Below are positions 24,301 through 38,500 of a stretch of 64,000 bases of DNA, one piece after another (the stretch's first letter is position 1; each line of letters starts with the position of its first letter). This DNA is from Datnioides undecimradiatus (lineage: Eukaryota; Chordata; Actinopteri; Lobotiformes; Datnioididae): assembly GCA_008933995.1 (NCBI GenBank), contig WARS01000013.1:7106329-7170328 (forward strand), in the 5' to 3' direction. Made by a program: the position numbers and the translations under genes. The notes below the pieces were generated by a model. That model was not told where the DNA came from. It made no database searches and worked only from the letters and a program-made list of their open reading frames with translations.

Positions 24301-25640
24301 CTTTGTCAGGATGGCCAACTGTGTTTGGCTCTCAGATCGAGGGGCTCTTTTTTTCCAAGTACACGGTGCTTCACAGAGAAGACTTGACTCTGAAATTCCT
24401 CCAGATAAGAGTTGCTAGGTGATGCTATTGTCAGATCTTCTTTGTGGTCACATATTCATACCCAAATTGTAAGGTTCTTTATGAGGACCGTCTCATTAGT
24501 AGTCATATATTCATACCAGACCACCCCCCCCACTTGACCCCTCCTTTACCAGTCGTGGGAAAGACAAGTCCTGGACGAGATGTGGAGGATTCAGACAATT
24601 ACTTGGAGGACAGTCAAAAAAGATTGTCCAACTTTAACACTCTTTCATTTTGCAAGGCTACCAAAGACCAAACATATTAGTACTGTATTACTGGCCCAAG
24701 TAGGTTTCTAAAAAGATATTTAAACACCAAGTGCACCCAAACATGGCTAGAATGGCTTGTTTACATCCATGGAATAATATAGCTTGGTGCTCCATCTTTA
24801 AATAAATTCCTATGCCAGAATGGGGCACATATTCAGTACAGTACAAAGAGGAACAACTCAAGGAAGGACTCAAATAAAAAAAAGCAAACACTTCCTTTTA
24901 GAAAAAAAATATTTTGTTAGTATTGCTTTGTTTAAAATTACTTAAAGCTCAGCATTTAATGAACTGCACTGGTGCGTGGTCCAGGAGAACATGCATATAA
25001 ACACAGTCATCAAATGCACAAAATTACACAAGTAAAAAAAAGACAAGCAACACATGAAAAGACACATCAAAAAACACTTTAATCTTTTTTTCTAGCCAGT
25101 TTTGAACTATGGTTAGCAGTGGTTAAAGGTCAGTAAATATATTTACACATGTAAGCTACTTTAGAACATTTTTGTGGTGGATATTTACATTTTAGTAAAG
25201 TTAAATTTTAAAAATAAAGTGCTTTTACTTGAAAATTCCTCTGTGAAATTCTGTGAAATTCCTCTTTTTTGATGCTTAAAACTTAACTTAACTCTCAGAG
25301 GTATATGCTGTATAATTTACTCCTCATTAGTTACCGTACAACAGTAGTAGTAGTAGTACAGTTACTTGTTACTTTATCTAATGCTAAAAATTATAAATCA
25401 TTCTTATGATAATGTAATATCAATCAAACTGCTCCTACTCTTACTACTGCTATGCATCTGTACTAAAACCATATACCTTCTATTTTCACTGGAATATTTC
25501 TATTTTTACTTAAGTAACAGAGTTGCATATTTTTCCTTCATATGTGGCTAAATGTTTAAACAATTAAGAAAGATGAATTAATCTTTTCTCGCTATTTAGT
25601 TTTTTCTTTGTTAATCAGCATCAGCTTTTCTGGCCAGGTA

Positions 25641-26070
25641 GGCTAATGGAGCTTGGGATTTGAGTTTGGGTTTAAAATTGGTATTTTAGAATGCCTTTTA
25701 TTGTCACTACACACATGTACTATGTACACTATACACATGCACAATGAGATAAGAGCCACTCGCTCTACAGTGCAGACATGTAAGAAATATTTACAACATA
25801 TAGTAAAAAAATAAAAATAAAAATGAATAAATAAGTAAGTATTAGTGCAAGACAGGATAATGATAGGAGAGGGGGTGGGGCGAGGTGCACAGATTGAGGT
25901 AGAAGAGGAGGTGGGGTGAGGTGCACAGATTGAGGTAGTATAGGCGAGGGTGACATAGTGCATTGATTTTTTTCAGGTTATTGCACATTAATATTGAAAG
26001 TTATTGCACATTGAATAATGAATTTATATTGCACATCTGAATTTATATTGCACATGCGTTTGTATTGCAC
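25641..26070. repeat. Old retroelement-like interspersed repeat with internal tandem copy
   Basis: The sequence contains TTTTATTGTCACTACACACATGT, then CACAATGAGAT, then several TATTGCACAT words. This composition is familiar from the 3' parts of fish non-LTR retroelements, but the family name is not certain. Inside it, a 36-bp unit (GGTGGGGCGAGGTGCACAGA...) occurs twice in tandem at 25874-25909 and 25910-25945. No reverse transcriptase is encoded. Confidence 0.45.
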
Positions 26071-26289
26071 AGTTGCATAGTTGTAGCAACACACAAGGAG
26101 AGATGTGCTTGAGTTTCCCTGGGCTGGGACACTCAGACTGTGTGTATGTGCGTGGTCAGTGCATGTGTGAGTTCAAAGTGGTTATGGCTTTTGAATTTAA
26201 TAAACAAATGAACAAATATACATATATGTTACTACAAGGTTCTAAAGGATCATCATCCTGCTCAATGAAACAGGTGCGGTCAAACGGTT

Positions 26290-26514
26290 GTAGCCCCGCC
26301 CCCCGACGACCATATTTGGATAGCTTCAGCATTCCAAAGCGCGCGCGGGGCGGAACTGTGACGCCACCTGTTTGTCAATGGTCTGCGGGCTCGTGCTCAC
26401 TCAGCCGGTAGACTGAAGTATTCAGAGGAGTGGAGTCAGTGGGACAGACGGAGGAGAGCTGGGAAACTTCTGGGCTATAACCACGACTTTCTTTTGTAAA
26501 GGTTGTGTGTAATC
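26290..26514 (+). promoter_or_regulatory. epha2: epha2 promoter and 5' leader
   Basis: A GC-rich patch just before the epha2 start. Sp1-type boxes CCCCGCCCC (26294-26302) and GGGGCGG (26347-26353) are visible, and there is no TATA box. The layout fits a CpG-type promoter with a leader of roughly 100 bp. Confidence 0.5.
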
Positions 26515-29500
26515 ATGGAGCTCCGTCGTGTCAACTTATTCTTCTTTTTATTTATTAACCAAGTATTTACCAGCCTTCAGTCGAAAGAACGTAAGTAGCA
26601 ACTCTTTTAAATGTTGCGTTAACAGAAATAAAAGTGTCGTCTGGCTTTACCGCACCTCATGAGTCAGGAGTTTGGAATTTAAAAGCCTGTTTTAAGTTTT
26701 TAAGTTTTACATCGTCGAGACAACAATTTGTACCGTAGGCAGTTTGACTTTTGTTCCTGTTTAGTTTTTCAGACACTAAAAGATAATTTAGTTAAGTAAA
26801 TGAAGGCTTTTGAACCTATAGCCTATACTTTTAATTAATTTGAATCCTTGTTTAAACTATTTAGAATGTTTTAAATGGTTAGAAAGCTCGGGCTATCGTT
26901 TTTTATTAGTGATTTTATTATTTATTCCAATTTACTTGTCTTTGTCGACTCAGGGTTTAAGGGCACCTGTGAGGTGCCTTAATATGTCAGCTTTTTTGTT
27001 TCACTTGTGGCGCTGATTCATGTATTTCTCTCGTCATGGCAATTTGACTGCCCACGCCTTTCTCAGACATTATTAGTGCTGTATCCTGGACCTGGAGGAC
27101 ACGGTCAATAAAGTCCTGAATCAGACGGACATGCTTGATTAAAATGTCAAAGAATGGCATGTGCCCCCCATAAAGTGGTTGGCCCCGAGATCAAGGCATT
27201 GAATATAATTGTACAGTCATATCATAGTAATTTCTTATCATTCAATATCCTATTAAAAACTGTCTGTGCCAGAGATATACGCAGCTTTGTAAAACATTTA
27301 ACTTTCTTTAATAGCAAATTATTTATTGTATATGACTTTATTAAATATGACTATTTTTATTATTTGCTATGATGCCTTAGGTGTCATTAGTTATGTTCAT
27401 TGTTACTATGTACGTTACTAATTTCTTTGCTTGTCTCTGTAGAAATATTACTGGATATGAGTGCCTCAGGATCAGAGTTGGGCTGGTTGACGTTGCCATA
27501 TGAGGATGGGGTGAGTATTTTAACCTCAACAGGCATTTTTTAAGACTTCAGGTTCAAGACTTGAAACTGCTTTTCTCCACACAAGATGACAAATAAATGT
27601 AAGACAGCTGAAAACAGTCAATGTGAGAATTTGAATACTATTTAGCATAATAACAGAGGCATCTCTTTGCTCATTCACTCCACTAAAAAAGCTTTCTGGG
27701 AGAAATGGAATGAGTGACACCTCAGTGAGGTTTGGCAGAGCACCGCTAGTCTTATGTTAACACTACCCTTTCATAAAAACATATAAATGCCATTAAAATG
27801 TCATGGTTCAACCTACATTTAAATTTACAGTATGCATTTTTATGCAGTCACGGGAGATTGTTTTCATTCCGACACTTAACCAGAAAAATTAAACTTTTGA
27901 GACTTTGTTTCTCTAGTGCTTCCTCTTTGAATACAGACATAACAGCAAGATGATCTGTACAGTTGTGGGAAGACATATGTATGCAGGAAAGACAGAGAGC
28001 CTGGTCCATGTGTGGAGAACCATCCCTCTATCTATAGTTCAGTGGCTTTCCGTCTAAAAAAAGCAACAGGACACAGTCACTTCCACTTCTTGGGCTGTGT
28101 TTCTTTTGTGACTGTTCGAAAAGATCTGAGTGTTTGCTCTGCTCTAATTCATGTTTCTCACACTTGTAATCTGTATTTGTACAATGAATCACTATTTGCA
28201 ATGTGTAGTCTTGGCTTCAGGAAACATATTTTAACAATTTATTTTCTAAATGCAGTATGACCTGTCCAACTAGACGATAAAAGTTAGATAATATTTACAA
28301 GTGCCTGAAATACAGTATGTAATATAAACTGAATATGAACTACTATACTGTAAAGGAACTAATAGCTGCATGTTTAAGTGTAAAAGTCAGAGACATAAAT
28401 GATCTATGTTGCCTCATAAGCTTCTCTTATCTAATGCTACAAACGTTTTTGAAATTGGGGGAATACACCTAATTACTTTGCCTTTCTACTGTAACAGCAG
28501 TTAAAGTAACATATATTTAAGCATTGACTCACTGCACTGCTAATATAAGAGGTGTTACATTTTAATGTTAAGTAAAGGCTTTTAAATTTTCTACTCGTCA
28601 TTGCTTCCCTCCCTTAAAAAGTCTTAATTGCTGCCAATTTTGCTGCCATGCCTTTACACTGTGCTTTATAAAGCTCATTGAGTTGCCATAAATCTTAGCT
28701 GGTATTCTACAGTAGTATTTCCTGGTTTTACGTGTGTCTCACACACATGCACCCCAGCGTGTTAGTGGAAAACCACACACGTTGTTGAGCGCCGCACATG
28801 TCCAGGCCAATAATTTTAATTTGTGGAAAAAAGGCTCCAGCTCTCTTCTGCACTTTATGAGCTTCTCACTCAGCATGAAAGAAGAGGTGTCTCATCAATA
28901 AAGCTGGTCCTCGGCAGGAACAAAGCCTCTGAACCCTGTACTTATTCCCCAAAAAATGCTTTTTTCTCCTTTCATTATAGTAGCTTGGTAACTGTTGCCT
29001 CTTAAACTGATCTCTCTCCTCTGTCTTTATGTTTTTCTGTCTTACAGTGGGAGATTGTGCAGACGGTAGTGAATGGCTCACTTTTATATACCTACAGTGT
29101 TTGTAGCATAGACTCTACTGAACAGGATAACTGGTTACGCACAACATTCATCCAGCGGCGACCAGGGACCACACGTGTTTCTGTGGAGCTCCGTTTTGTT
29201 GTGCGAGACTGCAACACTTTTGAAGGTGCCTCTGTCGCCTGCAAAGAAACCTTCAACCTTTTCCTCTCTGAGGCTGATGCAGACGTGGGAACCAACTTCC
29301 GTAAAGGCCAGTTCCGAAAAGTAGCCACCATCGCTCCCGATGAGGTCACACGGGGTCGTGTGCTGAAGGTTAACACCGAGACGAGGACCGTGGGGCCTCT
29401 GTCTAGAAAGGGCTTCTACCTCGCTTTTCAGGACATGGGCGCATGTGTGGCACTGCTGTCTGTCAGAGTGTACTACAAGACATGCCCATCCACAGTGCAG

Positions 29501-32500
29501 AGCTTGGCGACCTTCCCGGAGACCGTGGCCGATACTCTCAGGGAGGTGGAGGGAGCCTGTGTGGAGAACGCCTTCAGTCAGGCCACCCCACGAATCTACT
29601 GCACAGCTGAGGGTGAATGGGTGGTTCCCGTGGGTCAGTGCCAGTGTCTGGCAGGCTACGAAACCACTGGGGAGTCCTGCCAAGGTAAGCATTGCCAGAA
29701 ATACGCCACGCACTCAACTGAGGCGTGTTTGTGTTGCTATGTGAGTTATAGTAAATGAAACACCTCGAACCACTACTTTGGCAAGGTGTGAGGAATAAGC
29801 GCAGAGGAATGTTAATTGTGTCTGGTTTGGTTGAAAATCCATCACAAAACCACTCCATATCTGTCGTGAAGTAGGCCAGGTACAGCAGGACTGGGCATGG
29901 GATGTACAAACCTGTTTGTCTTAGTTTAGATTTTGAGGCAACCACAGATTGCTCCATGTGATATGGATCAAACTCACAGAGTACATTTCAACAGCCTCTC
30001 GTCAATGCTTTATTTCTTTACCTGTTGGGCAATAGCACATTCTTTCCACTGCCTCACTCTCAGGACTCAGAAAACTGGGGCTGGCCTAAGACACTGTTTT
30101 ATGGATAGGGTGAAGGGTGGAGGTGATAAAGTACAGTACAAGAAGGCCAATGTCCCAATTTCATCCTACACATTCCTTCTTTATGGATTTGTTTTATGTT
30201 TACACTGGAAATGTGTCAAACACACTCAAAGATATCAGTATGCATGCTGCAAGTGACTGAAATTCGAGTGTGGTGCTGATGGACACAGGTTGCACAGTTC
30301 ACCTCAGGAGAAGTTGTGAAGTTACTTAAAACAAGAAAGAAGTTAATTTCAATTCTTGTCTTGTTGTAAGTAGCTCCTCAGTCAAGCAGCTTTAAAATCT
30401 CAAGAATAACATTTAACAATCTTTGGAAGTTTCCAGATTTCAAGTTCCAGTAATTTTCCAAAGTCACAGTTTAATTGATGTTAGTCAGCACACTTCTCCT
30501 CTAACTTATTAGCAACTCATAAGAGTAGGCTGCATTCTTCTTTTGTATATAAACTGCTAATTCAGTGAACTATAAAGATTTCAATTCTACAATTCATGTC
30601 ACAAACTGTATAATATTGTTATGCAGTGTTAAAGAGGGAGGAACATGAGGGTTTACTCATTCACATGATCTATAGGCAGATGTTTTTACTAAACAAATAA
30701 ACGAAACAGGGACACGTGTAATTGAAAAACTTGAAGTAATTTGGGAGCATACTTTGGAGGGATGGTATTTTTGTTTATTCACAGGAGCGACACCCAAACT
30801 AAGGTTAAGTATGCCAAAACTTTGCAGTATGCACTGGCCTCAAGAAAGGCCTGCGAGAACATACTGTACACAGAAAACAAATAGATGTGCTCAGTAAAAA
30901 GACATAACTGTGGTGTTCACGCTGTGTGTGCTCCTACTGTTTGTGTGGAAGTTGGTCATTTGGCATTCTCGGGTGTGGTGTGTTGAACTGTCTGGAGGAA
31001 ACGTGGGAGGAGAGAGGGTACAGAGAGAAGAGGAAGGAGGTAGGAAGGGCACGGTATGGTGCGGGGATTTCTGAAAGGAATTCTTTCACCCTCGCGTCAC
31101 CTTCAGCACTGATTGACTAAAGGGAGGGCCGTGTGAATGTGTCGGAATGACTACCTGAGTGCTGTGTCTTCTGCTCACAAGTATTTGTTTTCGTCAGTTG
31201 CTAAAGCGACAGGAACCACAGATTACAGGGATGGGGCCGACACGCCTATCAGAGGTTAGAGTGAGTCAGGCTGCGGTTTATGACTCCTGATGGTCCGAGT
31301 CACCTTGACTGGCAGAGTTTGGTGTCTTCTCAGTGTTGGTTTCTATAAGTGAGACACAAAGTGGCTCAACTTCTCCTTTGAGAGAGGAGATTTAATGTTG
31401 ACTACAGGAAAACTACAGGAAAAACATTTTTCACTATTTTGTGATATAATGTGGACAAAACAAAGAATGCAGATCATTAGTTCATCAAAATTACTGATAG
31501 TTTAGCCTTATACAGCATACATAGATATATACTGCACTCCAAAGAGTGAATCTTGTACTGAGGTTGTAAAACTGGAGATAGATGAAGGGAGCAAGGCGGG
31601 GAGGAAGCTGTGGCAGAGGAATGTTTTAGCCTTTGAGGTTGCTGACCGCAGGCAGACTCTGAGCTGAGCACCTGAAAAGGAAGTTGGCAGAGGAAGACAG
31701 GAAATATTTATGATGGGAAAACCTGTGATTCAAAAGTCTGGAGGATGACCTGGCTGTTGGGATTCAGGAAACATGATTTGTTATATAAGTTAATACACAA
31801 TTATAATGTTTGTTTGCATGTGGTTTGTTCCAGCCAGTTCCCTATTTCCAATTCAACATTTACTAGAGAAAGTGATATCCTCAGGGGCTCATGGCCAGCA
31901 TGTGGCTTCCACTGAAGAGTGCAACTGTTGTGGGAAAAGGAAGTAAAGTGAGATGAGGAGGAATGCTGACTGACACAAATAAGCAGGTTGTCCTTGGTTG
32001 AAGTCAGAGGGTGGGGAGTCGACAGTTGGTGCATGAGGGTGGTTAGTTTCGTGGCTGCTTAGTTAGGTGTGGAGTGTAATTTAGTCAAGAGGATTAGTAG
32101 AGCAACAGGACAGCTGTTAGCCAATGACATGCCCCGCTTTGCCTCCCTTTGCTCTTTCATCCGGTTGTTAACACACGCAACAAGCTCCCTAATCCATGTT
32201 CCCACTCATTAGAACAATGGGCCGACACAAAGAGCAAAATCAGATTCAATTAACAGATGCACCGGTGCGGAACATAAGTCCTTTTCACATCTGTGTTGTA
32301 GTCATGAAGGAACGTGGGGCAATCAGGAGAACTATTTCCACTATCCCATGAAGATAAAAGTTCGTTGAATTAAAGTTTTAGATTGACTGAAAACAAAACA
32401 AAACTCAAATAACATGAAAATAAATTAAAATTAACAATGAGAATCTGTTATTGACAAAGTCGGCATTAACATTGTTTGTATTTATGCACTGCACACATGC

Positions 32501-35500
32501 CACCGCTTGCAAATGGTATAATGAGTAATGCAACATATTTATGGCACCACTCTGTCCAATCTCAGAGACAATAGATGAATAGGGCTGGAGTTTCTTTGGT
32601 ACGTGACAGAGGTCCTGCTGCTCCAGCTCAAGATGAAATGGGCTGGCCCCCTTTTCTTATGCGCAAAGACCTCAGCTACACCCCCACTGCCGCCAAGTGA
32701 CTCCCCAGAGAGAACTTCTGTTGGTGCTCCAGACCTTTGCCCCCATCCCCCATCCGTCCATCTATTCATCTTCATCCCTCCTACTCAAACTCAACCTGCT
32801 CCTTCTGCTCCACCCTAGCAGTACTTAGAGTGCAAAGGTCCTTCTGCCTTGGTGGCAAAGTAATGCGACCACGTCTTCAGTCCAGGGTTCACTTGACCTC
32901 TTCTCACGGCCACCAGCACAGAGGCCAGATGAAAGGCTCCTCTCTGTCTCTCCAAGGGAGACAGAAGAATGAAAGCACATCTGAGAGATCCAGCCTCTGA
33001 AAGTTTTTTACTATACTGGAGCCCTTTATCACCCCAGAAAATATGTGCATCTGTTTCCATAAACACGCTGAAAATCATACTCGTCTCCAGCAGCTTTTCC
33101 TTTTTCCTGATTCTCTTGTCCTCAAACCGTCCAACCTTGGATGCTGTAATTTGTGACTGGTGTCGCGGGGTCAGCGGAAGGAAGGAAGAAAGAGGAAACG
33201 CCAGCTCTCATACTGAATTGCAGCTTTTGTGTCCTGGTTTCTGTCCACAGTGCATGTTCATTAACCTCCCATGCCCTGGAAGGCTGTTTATCTGTGTGCT
33301 GAAATGTCCGTCACAAACCTCCCTAACCAGTGTCCAAGGTGCCATTTCCTCTGGCAAAAACATAAATATTATCTGCCTGAGAATATGAGCTGAGAGTTCA
33401 CAGGGGAAAGACAGATCAGATCACCTGATGGATTTAATGCTCTGCTGTCATCCGGCTGACACCGGCAGTGCGACCTGAGATTAGGCCTCCAGGCGAAAAA
33501 GGCAAGTGGAGGCAGATCGTCAGGGAAATCCCTTTTCATTCCTCTGCATACAAAGACTCAGTGATTATAGGTTACTCACAACAAATGCTTCCTGTCAGGT
33601 GGAAGGAGCTGGTATTACAGAGACAGCTTCATTGTTTGCATTTTGATCAGTCATTCCTTCCTGTGTTTGTCTGTTTCACAGTTACTCCTATATGACATGC
33701 TTGAACTAACAAGCACCTTCTTTCTCTCACACAGCTTGCAAACCAGGCTACTTCAAGCCATCTGTATCCAGCAAGTTTTGTCAGGTTTGTCCTGATAACA
33801 CCAAGCCATCCACAGCCGGCGCCACTGAATGTGAATGTGAGGAAGGTTTCTTCCGCTCCCCCTCAGACCCTCCTACATCAGCCTGCTCAGGTACTGATCC
33901 CACTCGCCGTTTATATTATTATTACAAAATCAACTTTTAGCTCATTAGAGGATGGACAGAAGATCAGGCTAACTGTTCCGTGTCATCTACTTCCTCCCAA
34001 AGCACCACCCAGTGCCCCTCGGGACCTGAGCTCCATCACCCTGTCAGCAGAGGGCAGGCTGCAGCTGTCCTGGAGCCCACCACTGGTGACTGGGGGCCGC
34101 AGAGACCTCACCTACAGTGTAGTGTGCGAGCACTGCGATGGGGCCTTGTGTATTCCCTGTGGTGAGAAGATCCGCTTTGAACCAGGACCCGCAGACCTGA
34201 AGGAAACCATGGTCATCGTTACTGACCTGGATTCTCATCTCAACTACACATTCACTGTGGAGGCTCACAGTGGTGTTTCCCAGTTCGGTACTGAGAAGCC
34301 CACTGCAAGCATCACCACTGCGCTGGACTACACAGGTGAGCTCGATCACATAAAAAGTATTTTCATTTCACTTTATTTAACCTTGTGTACTATTCAGACA
34401 GATTCCCACAGACCCTGCTGCTGTGTAAAACATAGTGTAAAACATAATGACTGCTGAAAAATCAGCCAAATGTATCTTGTTCTCACTTTTACCGTTTGCC
34501 CCAACTGAACTCATACATGTGGTGAAGATGAAAAAACACAGAAATGTCCAGTATGTTATCATGTTATCCTCCATAGCAACATTATTTACTGCATGTGTTA
34601 CATGCAGGTGTGACTCACAAACTCTTAAAACTCCAACAGCAGAAAAACCCAACTGCACCTCTGAAATACCTATTTTGGTATTTTAAAACCAAGCACATAT
34701 ATTGAGCAAATGAGAGTCTTGTATCTTTATCCATGTTCTAAGACCTCAAACAAAAGTAATCTGCCATTTTCTGTAGTCAGTCTCTGAAACATGTCATCTG
34801 TCATCTTCAAGTCATGTTTACAAGCAATTCTCATGAAATTAGGAAAAGTATTAAAATGATGAGACTTTTGACGACTTAAAGAATTTTTGGGGCTTCAACA
34901 ACAGCAGAGTTAAAAGAGGCACAAAAATGTTCAAACTTTTTTTTGCCTGTAATGTTGTCTTTGTCATTGTGCAAACAGAGAGGCTCACTACACGGAGAGG
35001 AATTCAGTCTGACCCACTGAGTCCCAGAGGCTTTCATTTCCAAATGTCCTTTCCAAAGACTATGATTAGTCACTAACCATTATTTTGCTTTCTGTCTCTC
35101 ACCGACCATTAGATCCCCCCAAGGTGACGTTGATCCATCTGGATGATCGTGGCCCCACCAGCCTGTCTCTGTCCTGGACTCTGTCTCGCAGACCTCCAGC
35201 CCACATCAATCACCGCTATGAGCTTATGTACCGCAGAAAAGTAAGACACAGCACTCTTTGCTCTTTTGTCTCTCCCTGCCCTGTCCACAGTTGAGGTTGC
35301 GCTACGAAATCTTCACAGATAAATTATTCTAATCCACCCACGTTCCTCTTGGCAGGATGATGACGGCGAACGTGATGTGACCACCTACACAGTACTGGTT
35401 TTGGAGAAAAGTTCAGTCCAGATTAATGACCTCACCCCAGACACCACGTACGTGTTCAGGGTCCAGGCAATGGGTCCTGAAGGAAATGCTGGCAGCTATA

Positions 35501-38500
35501 GCGTGGAGCACGAGTTCCATACTTCACCTTTAGGTACCAGCCGTCTTAAAATCAATGTGTGATAAATACTCACTCAAAAATTATATTCCACATACTTGAG
35601 ATAAATGTTTTTTCCCTCTCCTCCGATTTGTACAGCTGAGTCCCAGATCCAGAACAACTCCACCATGGTGCTGGGAGCTGTATTTGGAGTAGCGGTTATT
35701 CTGCTTGCTGTGGTGGCCGTCCTGCTCTTGCGTAAACGGTTGGTAATAAGATAAATGTTATCTACACAACTGCACACTGTGTGATTATGAGGCGCAGACT
35801 TGAACACAGTTTGAGCCGTTTAAGGATATTCTGGTATGACAGCTCAGGGAGGGTTTATCAGTAATAGCCAGTGCTGCTGTTGAAAACAGCCTTGGTCTTT
35901 TTCAGCAGAGAGTGACTTGCAATTACCAAAATGCCAGCCAGTCTTCTGTTTAGTCCTGTAGTGATTGTTCATGTTTTCCTCTCAGGAGGCTGAGCTCCCA
36001 CAGGAGGGGAGGACCTGAAGATCCTTACTTTTCAACAGGTTAGGAAACCATTCTGCGCACACAACAATAATTCGATATTATTCACAGATTAAACTGCTCT
36101 TAAACTTATTATTTAATATTCTGGATAATGTTTCTTCCTTAGATCAGCTCAAGCCTCTGAAGACTTATGTTGATCCACACATGTACGAGGACCCTAACAT
36201 TGCCATCCAGAAGTTCGTCACAGAAATTGACCCAAGTGCCATTAGCAAACAGAAAGTCATCGGCGTTGGTAAGTGTTTTAAAAATCACTCACAATGCATT
36301 TAATGAGATTTCAGAGCACAATTTCTAACTGCTGACCATCTGCCCATCAGGAGAGTTTGGGGAAGTGTTTCGGGGCGTGATGAAGACTCCCGTGAGAGGG
36401 GAAGTGGCTGTGGCGATCAAGACCCTGAAGCCGGGGTACTCAGAGAAACAGAGGCAGGACTTCCTGAGCGAGGCTAGCATCATGGGCCAGTTTTCGCACC
36501 CGAATATCATTCGCCTGGAGGGAGTTGTCACCAAATGTGAGTTGATAACCGGAGACAGAAGTCAAATAATTATTCGCAGCTTATTTACATCAGCTGTTGT
36601 CCACTTTTCATGCACTAAAAGTTACTTTTTTGTTTTAATTTGCAGTCAAGCATGTCATGATAGTCACGGAATACATGGAGAACGGAGCTCTCGATACATA
36701 TCTGAAGGTAGGTGCATGTATTTTGTTAAATGGGCCTCCCTGTAAATTCTACGCTGACACAACTTAAATGCAAACATAAAATTCACAAACTCAAAATCTT
36801 TAAACAATAAAATACTTAAAAAGGTATTTAATAACTATATTTTTTCCCCTTTTAGGACCGTGATGGAGAGATTCAGTCCTATCAACTTGTGGGGATGCTG
36901 CGGGGAATAGCTGCTGGCATGAAATACCTCTCTGACATGAGCTACGTCCACCGTGACCTGGCAGCCAGAAACGTTCTGGTTAACAGCAACCTGGAGTGTA
37001 AAGTATCTGATTTTGGCCTGTCGCGTGTGCTGGAGGATGACGCTGAGGGCACCTATACGACAAGAGTAAGTCCAACACTTCACAGCCTAAAAGCATAGCA
37101 ACAGAGAAAGTTTTTTGTCTGGCAACAAACACCAGACTGTTAATGGTATTTTCACTCTCAAGTGTCCTGTCTGAAGTGTTGGTCTTTCAGTGCCTTCTGT
37201 TTTCACTCCCTTCACCCATTAAATATGATTTGTTCATGTTTCTCTTCTGTCAGGGAGGTAAAATCCCCATCCGCTGGACCGCCCCCGAGGCCATCGCTTA
37301 CAGGAAATTCACTTCAGCGAGCGATGTGTGGAGCTTCGGCATCGTCATGTGGGAAGTCATGGCTTTTGGAGAACGGCCCTATTGGGACATGAGCAACCAT
37401 GAGGTATGTTTCATCATCCGTCACACTGAGGTTCCAACATTTGTGGTTTAGTAAAAGATTGTTTTGGCCTGTGTAGGTCAAACTTTAGTATCGCCACTGA
37501 GAGTCTCTGCTGGGTAGGTGGTGATAGAAAGTAGCTTGAACTGGTGTAGTCTCCCACCATCCTCTTTAAATCAACTGTTAGTGTCAACATAAGACATACT
37601 GTTTTTTGTCTCTGCACTCATAAATATACTTTAGACCTGAGCGCTGCATTCACTGTGTTCCCATCTCTTTCTCAGGTCATGAAGGCTATCAACGAGGCTT
37701 TCAGGCTTCCTGCTCCAATGGACTGCCCGTCTGCTATCTACCAGCTTATGCTCCAGTGCTGGCAGCACGACCGCTCCAAACGACCTCGCTTCACAGATAT
37801 CGTCAACATTTTAGACAAGCTGCTCCGAAGCCCAGAATCTTTGAAAACCATTGCAGACTTCGATCCACGGTATGAGAGTGAACTAAAGGAGGCAAAATTT
37901 GAAGAATTGGTCATGTAATAGTGATGAAAAAAGTAATTACAGTAAAATAAAGATGAGGCAGAAGCTGGTTACATTTAAACAGCTTCACTAGTTATCATGT
38001 TATTGCTTTTTGATAAATCCATAGTAAAAGTGGAGTGTGACAACAACAGTTCACCATTTCAATGCTGACTTATGCTCCAGGCTGCCGCAGGCTAACTAGT
38101 GGCTAGGGGAGGTGACTTCCTAAGGTTGCTAGCAACTGTTCCAAGCAAATGGCCCCAATTCGAACCCTCTATAAAACGGCGAATCGTCCTCCCACCATGA
38201 CTCTAGCTTTGAACATAAGAACTTTTTGTTGCACAAGTTGTTACAGATAATATAAAAGAGAGTAAACTGAAAAATGAATTCCACAGAGAAGTAGATTTCA
38301 CAACTATATGCAATATTAAGAAACAGTATTAATTATAATAATTATAAGATAAAGTTTATATTCATTTTCTGTTTGAATTCCAAGACCTGTGTCCTACTTT
38401 TTGTTTAACTTGAGTAGTAAAACCTATTCCTTCTTATTCAATCACATGCACTCAGTTAACATTATGTAGTAAAAGATGAGTAATCCACGTGTACCTTATT

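Larger units (their letters stand above)
19061..25640. other. Gene-poor region upstream of epha2
   Basis: No gene is recognised. The stretch contains microsatellites at 20.9-21.3 kb. One minus-strand open frame at about 20.25-20.57 kb has splice-like borders and is listed separately. The rest is A/T-rich sequence without coding character. Two near-identical CATATTCATACC words lie near 24450 and 24507. A distal control region for epha2 is possible but not visible from sequence alone. Confidence 0.4.

Noticed and set aside
29135-29713. 192-codon minus-strand frame in epha2 exon 3
   Set aside because: Antisense to the ephrin-binding domain exon, whose sense frame is clearly EphA2.
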